From Helicostylum pulchrum (taxonomy: Eukaryota > Mucoromycota > Mucoromycetes > Mucorales > Mucoraceae): a stretch of 64,000 bases of DNA. The stretch is taken from positions 310,001 through 374,000 of the forward strand of contig JAIXMO010000024.1 of NCBI GenBank assembly GCA_025677825.1, given 5' to 3'. Shown here one piece after another: positions 56,901 to 64,000 of the stretch; position 1 is the stretch's first letter; each line of letters opens with the position of its first letter. The notes beneath the pieces are model-generated. The model was not told the origin of the DNA. It saw only the letters and a program-made list of their open reading frames with translations, and ran no database searches. A program made the translations under genes and the position numbers.

Positions 56901-58296
56901 GTTTAAGTTGGAAAAAAGAGATATTTTTTTACTTTTTTTTAAAAAAAAAATTAAGCTTCTCTTTATAAGCTTTATACAACACTCCTTTCTTCTGTTGTAT
57001 TTTCTCCTTGCTTTCTACATACGCTCCTTGTTGTATGAAGTGAAGAAAACGGCTGCATTTTACAGGCGGGCTTCGTTTAAATAATTACTATGACTGCCCA
57101 AAAAGGGGAGACTAAAAATATACACATATCAGGGGAAATATGAAACTGTCTTTCTTAAATGTGTGTACCTGTTGTTTGAGTAGCTTTGACTCATTTTTAA
57201 AACATATCACACAATCTGTAAAATATATGTAGTCCCCCCCCCCCCCATTTTTAATAGCTATGTTTTTTTTACCCTAGAAGCCTGTAGAATTACAATATAC
57301 AAAAGAAAAATAGAATGCCACGTGTACGAAATGACAGCATTAGTTTATATAGTTTATTTCTAAAAAGAGCCAGCCCTAGAACCCACTAGAAGAAGAAAAC
57401 CAAAAAAGTGGTAATATTCAAAAGTTGACATACGAGCTTAAAATAAAGTTTTTTTTTTTAATATTGTGATAATTACGTTTGCGACTTAATAATCGACGAC
57501 ACAAAGAAGAATATAAACAGGTGGAAATATTCGTCAAACTAGCGATGATAAAAAAGAAAATAGTGTAATTATGCTACTTATTAACTTTTTTTTTTAGATT
57601 TTGGTACTTCCTATTTATTCCTTTATGCTCATTATATTTTTTTTCAGGATGTATAAAGTTAAAGTTTATAACTATATTTTTGCAGCTTATCTATTTCTTT
57701 ATCGTACATCGTCTTTACTCAATAAAAGAAAAAGAAAATATTACTTTTTTGTACATGTACGTAATGCTTTTTGATTTGTGTCCCGAATTTAGTACAAAAA
57801 TCCAAACAAGGAATGGGGGAGAAGGAAAACAATAGCCTTTGTGTTACCAATAGGAGCCATGCTTTTCCACGGTCTATGTGCTGTCAACGAGGGATACATC
57901 AATGTTTCACAGCGGAAATTTTTTTGTATGACCAACAATTTCCCAGGGTCATTTCCAAACTTTACCGCTGCGTAAAAAAAAAATCCCTTTACAGCAGAAA
58001 AAAAGAAAATCATTTTTTAAACACTTTTTTTGTTTTGTTTCATGTTCATATAAAATAACGTTTTTTTTGGCATAGTATTCGCCGCTTTATTTACAAGCTT
58101 CAATGTCGCCATAAACTGCCAATCCCGTTAAACCAATATTCCCTTATTGCGTGCTGCGGGCTTATAAATCAATAACCAAAATGACGCGCTGTTCTCCCCG
58201 TCACAAAAAAAAAAAAAAAAGGTTTATAACTTAAAACTTTTTTTTTTCCTAGTTACTTCAAACTTTTTCTTTTGTAAAAAATATAATCATATAAAA
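56901..58296. other. Divergent intergenic region, no gene recognised
   Basis: 1.4 kb between the divergent peroxiredoxin and cystathionine gamma-lyase genes. A 13-nt C run near 57234-57246 and several A/T runs. Frames at 57771-58058 overlap on both strands and lack domains. The last 200 nt (including a GC-richer block TGACGCGCTG near 58181) are the probable CYS3 promoter. Confidence 0.4.
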
Positions 58297-59536
58297 ATGT
58301 CTGCTGGATTCGGTACTCGTGCTATTCACTCTGCTCAACGCCCTGACCCCACCACTGGTGCTGTCATCCCTGCCCTTTCTCTCTCAACCACATATAAGCA
58401 ATCTGCTGCTGGTGTCCATAGCGTAAGTATATAAAAAGGGACCTTTAAATGGAAAGGGGGAAGAAGGGGAAAAAAAAGGATAGTTGTATTAAACGTGCTT
58501 TTTATAATAGGGTTTTGAATACTCTAGATCTGGTAACCCTAACCGTAACAACTTTGAAGAAGCTATTGCTGACCTCGAAGGTGGTAAGTACGGTCTTGCC
58601 TTTGCTTCCGGCTCCGCTACCACTGCCTCTATTGTCAACGCTCTTCATCAAGGTGCTCATATCATCTCTGTTAACGATGTCTATGGTGGTACTTACCGTT
58701 ATTTCACCAAGGTTGCCGTTCACGGTGGTATCGAAACTACCTTTGTCAACTTGGACGATCCCGCCAACATTGAATCTTACTTCAAGCCTAACACCAAGTT
58801 AGTCTGGCTCGAAACCCCCACTAACCCTACCCTCCGTATCATTGATATCCAAGCCATTGCTGACCGTGCTCACGCTCACGGTGCTCTTTTGGTTGTTGAT
58901 AACACTTTCATGTCTCCTTATTTCCAAAAGCCTCTTTCTTTAGGCGCTGATATTGTCATTCACTCTGTCACCAAGTACATTAACGGTCACTCTGATGTTG
59001 TTATGGGTGTTGCTGTTACCTCCAACGAAGAATTCTACCAAAAGCTTGCATTCATGCAAAACTCTCTTGGTGCCGTTCCTTCTGCTTTCGATTGTTTCTT
59101 GGCTCGTCGTGGTCTTATGACCCTCGAAGTCCGTATGCAAAGACATGCTGAGAACGCTCAAGCTGTTGCTGAATACTTGGAAACTAGTCAATATGTTGAT
59201 GCAGTTATCTATCCCGGTCTTGCTTCTCACCCTAACCACGAACTCGCCAAGAGACAACAAACTGGTTTCGGTGGTATGATTTCATTCCGTGTTAAGGGTA
59301 CTTTGGATAACGTTAACAAGATCTTGAGCAACTTGGAACATATCACTCTTGCTGAATCCTTGGGTGGTGTTGAATCTCTTGTTGAGGTTCCCGCTATCAT
59401 GACTCACGGTGCCGTTAGCCCCGAAGATCGTGCTATCTTGGGTATTACCGATACCTTAATCCGTGTCTCCATTGGTATTGAGAACAAGGAAGATTTGATT
59501 GCTGATCTTAAGCAAGCTTTAGAAAAGGCCTATTAG
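58297..59536 (+). CDS. CYS3: Cystathionine gamma-lyase
   Basis: Two exons, join(58297..58422,58511..59536), 1152 nt, 383 residues, the normal family size. PLP fold-type I enzyme of trans-sulfuration: splits cystathionine to cysteine, 2-oxobutanoate and ammonia in the cytosol. Visible: PALSLSTTYKQSA, EYSRSGNPNRNNFEEAIADL, SGSATTASIVNAL, DVYGGTYRYFTKVA, WLETPTNPTLRI, VVDNTFMSPYFQKPLSLGAD, the PLP lysine in HSVTKYINGHSDVVMG, and AESLGGVESLVEVPA. The choice of gamma-lyase over gamma-synthase follows the GTYRYFTKV wording close to yeast Cys3 and lack of an N-terminal extension. Third codon positions are clearly richer in C than in neighbouring genes, as in highly expressed genes. Confidence 0.93.
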
Positions 59537-59878
59537 ATTTACTACCTCAAACGCATTTTATATTTTACCCTGTAAACTAATTTTTTTTTAACCCTCCTTT
59601 TTCCCACCTTTATTTGTATAAAAACTACAGAATTTTTTTTATTTTTTTTTCTCACACTAAAATAAACCTAATTGTCAACCAACTACTCGTAGACTATAAT
59701 ATTTTTCATACTGCTTTTCCCTATAATACTTGCCTCTTCAAATTGTTATATTTACGCTTTGAGTAACTGTCGGTGTATTCTTTAAAGATACATGAATCAA
59801 ATGAGACCTTTTTTTACGTACAGTGCTCACGGTGCCAATTTTTTAAGATACTTTGTCTGCCAATAAAATCAAAGTAAT
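59537..59878. other. 3' flank of CYS3
   Basis: T-rich 3' UTR and spacer to a convergent gene. Nothing else seen. Confidence 0.4.
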
Positions 59879-60740
59879 TTACGTTGAGGTTGGTTTTCTT
59901 GGAAATATCAACAACTTTTTCCAAATGTAGGCGTTCAAAAGTATGTTTTTAATTTGCTGAGAACATTTGGTGACTGGTGTTGCACTGGGTTTCTTGAATT
60001 CATTTGTACCAACTTCTATGTCGTTATGATCATTCTGTTCACTTACAATTAATACGTCCAACTTTCTTCCATATTGTGTTCTGTCTTCATTTGTAATTTG
60101 ATTTAATTTTGCAGCTTGACTGGAGGATTCGCCATCCTTGGCAAAGATCTTGGTATTTTCGAACAAAATATCCAATATTTCTTCAAACTTGCATACAAAT
60201 GTTGCCTCACAGAACTTGTCTTCTCTCGACCATCCAGGTATATCAAACACACTACATGATTATATGAGTATAAGCTTACATTTTGTATTAAACCAACAAA
60301 TTGTTATAGTCAGCATGAACTACATACATTCTAGACACAAGAAAAAGTAACAGATACATTTCACTGTTCTTATCCTTAACCTCGTATTTATTTTCATCCA
60401 AGAAAGCTATAATTTTATCTGTATTATTGCTATTTATAAAAACACAAATTTTAGAAAATAAGCTTTACAAATGTTTCTAGTTTACTTACTTATCCGCGAA
60501 AACTTCCAACTCGGAAAAAAGAGTATCTATCATCTTCTTATCCGCTTCTTCCAGACTAGAATCAAATTCGTCTCTTAGTTCACTGGACCTCTTGAAGATA
60601 TCTGTATAATCACTGGCAGACATGGTGCGTTTATAGTAGGCACGGTATGAGGGACTTACGAAATTCAAACAATTTGAATTATTTAGTTTATAGAATTCAG
60701 TTTGTTCCGCTGACGTAAAAAAGCTGTTAATTTGATTCAC
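59879..60740 (-). CDS. PD-(D/E)XK-like family protein, apparently open
   Basis: Three exons readable on the minus strand: MNQINSFFTSAEQTEFYKLN ... ELEVFAD (from 60740), then NNNTDKIIAFLDENKYEVKD ... LVSR, then IVFDIPGWSREDKFCEATFV to the TAA at 59879. About 240 residues with good splice sites. The core reads KDGESSSQAAKLNQ, YGRKLDVLIVSEQ, DIEVGTNEFKKP, the D ... E-x-K order of PD-(D/E)XK nuclease folds, and is the same arrangement as in the two broken relatives 4-8 kb away. The usual long N-terminal part seen in the relatives appears shorter. Function unknown; such genes are common in repeat-rich Mucoromycota DNA to my knowledge, but this was not checked by search. Confidence 0.5.
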
Positions 60741-61824
60741 TTTGACTATTTCTGTGGTACGAGTGCTGTGGAATGGTTGCTACGTCCTTGAATGCCTCTC
60801 GCGACACACGAAGCGATGCTAGTTCCAATTCATGACCACTTCAAATATCCGTGTGAATAATGAACCAGCTGATTTTGGGCTATATAATGTAAATCTTAGT
60901 AAATACAGAGCTTTCGCGGCTTGTAAATTTTGGCCTACCCTTTCCACTTTAATTACTTCATTATAATATTTGACCCAATACGAATGTAATGCTAAAGCGG
61001 TTTTAAAGAGTACGAAGCGTGCTGAATCGCATTGTACTTTCGAGATACAAAATCCGAAAACGTGGACTTGGCTGTTATCACGCGAATTACGTTTATTTAG
61101 GCCCTACGGTTTGATTTCTAGATTTAGTGGATTAGAATGAGATAAAAAGCAAATCCGTGGCATTTTTTGAGGATAACTGTGTAAGTAGAGCCCATAATAA
61201 TTTGGCGGATCTCATGGCCTTATGCTAGATTTTGCCCCGCGGTTGCTGTATCCTTTTGTACGAAGATTGAGAAAACGGAAATACTAACAAAAATGAAGAA
61301 AAATAAATATAAATTCCTTTAAAAAGTGCACATATATAAAAAATCTTACAGATTGTGGTATACATTGTATTTACTTAAGCGAAAAAGGGACTGATTCTAA
61401 AAAAAAGAAAAGACAGTTTAGAATTATTTTTTCATGCATGAAATTCAAAAAAATAGAGCATGTAACAAAAAATCAAATTGGAATCAGTAGATGTTTTCAC
61501 CTACGCAAATTGGCATCATGAGCGATGTATATGTATAGTTCAACTATAGTTTAGTAAAAGAAACAAGTTGGAACAACATTTCTATTGGGTTACAATAAGT
61601 TGTACTCTTAACACATCAATGTTCTTCCGTCAAGAACGACACTCAGCTCTCTTTGATAATTGAGACTTGAAATGGGATCTTTTAATTTATCTACAATATT
61701 AATAGTCCAGAAGTCTGTCTGACGTATTGGTAGCTTATTCGCAGTAAGTGTATCCACAGTTTAAAAATTTGTTTAAACCGATTTTTTTTTTATTATTTAT
61801 GTGTGCAATGTTTATAATATTTAT
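60741..61824. other. Intergenic, no gene recognised
   Basis: About 1.1 kb without coherent frames. Around 61565-61580 there is a short match (AAGTTGGAACAACAT) to the repeats at 13.3 and 33.1 kb. Possibly remains of the accessory patch. Confidence 0.35.
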
Positions 61825-62951
61825 TTACAAGAAGAATCTCTTACGACTAGTCTCCATATCAGGCTTGAATACCCATTCGTATTCACCATCACGCTTGTAA
61901 ATACCCTTTTGTAACCAACGAAGTTTTAATGTGAATTTAGGCCCTAATTCTTGTAATCCAACCTTTTCTGTATCTCTAAAAACATAACGATGGCGGCGCA
62001 CAAAAATGAAATCACGTTGGTTATGGAACGTAATAACTTGTCTTCCTTGGAATTCTGGTACTTGAGGTAAAAGAGCTTGGAACATACGACCAACTGTATG
62101 ACCTAATCTGGTATTGAAATTGTTAAGAATCAATTCAGGATTATGAGCAGTTACACGACCATGACCCTTTTTTTTTTTTGTTTGTTTTAGTAATTAATAT
62201 TCATCTGTCATTTTATGTATTCTACTTACTGAAATTGCCTTGGCTGGTGTAAAACTGGTGAGTTTGAAATAAGCAGAAGGTCCATCAGGTAAATGTATTA
62301 AGGTAATAGCGTCTAAACAAAAAGAAACAAACCCATTGATTTTAGTTACTCTCTTCCTTTTTTTTTAAAAAAAAAAACTTGCATAACTCTATCTACTTAC
62401 TAGGTACTTTGCGATCTTCGTTTACAATAATAAGATCAGTGAATTCTTTCTCGTTAGCAATCTTTATAACTTGTCTCAACTCATGCTTAACTCCACGTTT
62501 AGCAAATTGAGCTTCGGGGAACATGGAGACTAACTCGGCACAGAAATCATAACAGTTTGGTGAAGGGTTTTTACTGGAGGTGACCAATACTTTAGGAGTC
62601 TTTCCGTTGAAGTAACTGGCTAATTCATCGAGAGCTTCATCTTGAGCAACTTCATCGTCTTGCTCAACCATGGTCTCATCGGCCTCTCTTGTATTATCTA
62701 AAGTCTTTGGTACATTTTCTTCCAAACGTTTCTATCCATTGTTGTTAAGATCACGTCTTTTTTTTTATTTATGTCATTATCAAGCAGCAAAAAATACAAA
62801 CCTTTTTTAACTCGGGATTCTTTTCTTCAGCCTTGGCAAGTTGCTTTCTCTTACTCGACTTTGCTTTTTGCTTTTCAAGTCTTTGTTTTTGATAGAGGTT
62901 TTCACGCTTGTGTTTATTCTTTAACTCTGAAGGACGAACTGGGTCTCCCAT
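61825..62951 (-). CDS. RPF1: Ribosome production factor 1 (Brix-domain protein RPF1)
   Basis: Four exons from [20 protein letters not shown] to SRKRFFL. The N-terminal third is basic and acidic by turns (nucleolar type). The Brix domain starts at [20 protein letters not shown] and continues with [56 protein letters not shown]1-typical [20 protein letters not shown] and [20 protein letters not shown], ending with [17 protein letters not shown]1 is a 60S pre-ribosome assembly factor required for 27S rRNA processing. Length (about 290) matches the yeast protein. Divergence from the DEUBAD gene is not direct: both read leftward, spaced about 390 nt. Confidence 0.93.
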
Positions 62952-63340
62952 AGTGAATATATTTATGTGTATAGGTTTACAACTAAAGAAAAAAGCCTTT
63001 TTTTTTTCTGTGGAGAAAAAGGTTTTTTTTCTTGCAGTAAAATTCTAAAACAGTCACGTATAAACAGTCCTGCTGCTGTCAAAGGATCAAGATTAACACC
63101 AACATTTATGGGTGCATACTACTATGGACAGCCCAAGTACTGTCAGTTAAACAAATAAAGGTACATGCTTATAATGTAAATCAATATTCTCGAATGCTAT
63201 TTACGTTTTAATATTTTAATTTTGCATTAAAGGGAGTTTGATTTCTCTAATCTGGACTTTATAACGTTACATGACTATCAAATTTTTTTTAAACACACGT
63301 AAACACAAAAGACATTAAGAAAGCAAAAAAAAAGAAGACT
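62952..63340. other. Spacer between DEUBAD gene 3' end and RPF1 start
   Basis: RPF1 promoter and neighbour 3' UTR; short T-rich frames only. Confidence 0.4.
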
Positions 63341-64000
63341 TTATTTGCTCTTTTTTGAGCGACCACCGCCCTTTGTTTTAGCCTTTTGGTTCCTACGTAC
63401 CCTATCACCCCAGTTCTCTTCATAATTGTCGTCTTTAAACGGATCAGTAGAGGCCTGACCTTCGGGTTCATGGTTGTCCTTTTCAAAGCCGCCCAAGGCA
63501 ATGACAGTTTGCCATTGAGCAGCTGCTTCGTATAAATAGCGCGAGGTTGAGCTATCTCCAAACCCTTCCCTAATAGTGAGCTTTCCATCTTTTACCTCAC
63601 AATCGGAGTCGGGTAAGAGAGTAGCAAGCTCAAACCTGTCCTCCTCAGGCAAAGCCTCCAGCCATTGAGGAATCAACTCCTAAAATAAAAAAACAGATGA
63701 TATGTAAATAAAAGTATAAAATTTTTGAAAAAGAATTAAAGTAATACTTACCTTCATATCAACTGTAGTTAAAAAACTATCTCTGCTTGTAAGGAGCCGA
63801 TTCAATTTTATTTCTTCTTCTGTAGATGCGACCTCTTCGTTATCATCTTTCTTTACAGGCACTTCTTTTTCTTTTTCTTTTCCTTTGCCCATCCTCTGGA
63901 CTTTTCTCTTGGGCATATTTCCCGCTTCGTTTTCGTCTTCTTCCTTCGTACTCGAACTACCAACGTCCTTTTCCCCCTTTAAACTGACGGCTTGTTTATT
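63341..64000 (-). CDS. DEUBAD/ASX-homology domain protein (5' end beyond window)
   Basis: Two exons visible, complement(join(63341..63679,63753..>64000)). The frame is open to the window edge with no stop, so the start may be at the ATG 63916 or further out. The basic and acidic N-terminal part is followed by LNRLLTSRDSFLTTVDMKEL, IPQWLEALPEEDRFELATLL and PDSDCEV: the helical pattern (LL.S..S.L...D...., LP...R..L..LLP..D) of the DEUBAD/ASXH domain. Next come FGDSSTSRYLYEAAAQWQTVIALGGF and a Lys-rich tail (KTKGGGRSKKSK). Such domains regulate deubiquitinases or sit in chromatin complexes (ASX, NFRKB). The exact orthologue is not determined. Confidence 0.7.

Noticed and set aside
57771..58058. 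Overlapping plus and minus frames upstream of cystathionine gamma-lyase
   Set aside because: No domain in either direction, and both run into A/T homopolymers.

Overview
The window looks like nuclear DNA of an early-diverging fungus, most likely Mucoromycota (Mucorales-type). It is AT-rich. Genes are packed on both strands and cut by many short introns (about 50-100 nt) with GTAAG-like donors. The gene content is fungal: SFT2, SEC15, SOM1, ISA1, SET2, GTR1, ICP55, DUS3, RPF1 and an HMT1-type ABC transporter. Exon joins given below were derived by reading splice sites, and the complete models quoted with a protein length close in frame. No tRNA, rRNA, CRISPR or intact transposon was recognised.

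Accessory half (about 1-17.3 kb and 26.6-33.6 kb). The dominant feature is a dispersed cluster of four members of one large gene family: copy 1, only its 3' end, at 1-539 (+); copy 2 at 8265-11956 (-); copy 3 at 13543-17262 (-); copy 4 at 29247-32946 (+). Copies 2 and 4 are intact nine-exon genes for proteins of about 1060 residues. The protein is built from two similar halves, each resembling a diverged Hsp70/HSPA12-type actin-like ATPase domain with poorly conserved nucleotide-binding motifs. Copies 2 and 3 are tandem and patchily near-identical, which suggests gene conversion. Copy 3 has an in-frame tandem triplication and a probable frameshift. Copies 1 and 3 share their 3' flank in inverted orientation. 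Degenerate coding remnants and short dispersed repeats lie around them. SFT2 and a RhoGEF sit inside this zone.

Housekeeping half. From 17.7 to 26.6 kb: a mitochondrial-looking TPR protein, SEC15 (exocyst), a COP9-signalosome CSN9-like protein, an intronless bacterial-type glycyl-tRNA synthetase, SOM1, an Ala/Pro-rich secreted protein and ISA1 (Fe-S assembly). From 33.6 to 51.5 kb: an HMT1/ABCB6-like transporter with an unusual acidic repeat tail, SET2, GTR1 (TORC1 signalling), a small zinc-finger protein, ICP55 and DUS3. From 56.2 to 64 kb: a PrxQ/Bcp-type peroxiredoxin, cystathionine gamma-lyase, RPF1 and a DEUBAD/ASXH protein that runs off the end.

A second accessory patch at 52.2-60.7 kb holds members of another multi-copy, multi-exon family with PD-(D/E)XK-like signatures. 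The members at 52-56 kb are broken by in-frame stops; the one at 59.9-60.7 kb looks open. Together with a FAR1/MULE-like transposase remnant at 27.7-28.4 kb, this suggests turnover of repetitive gene families between stable housekeeping blocks.
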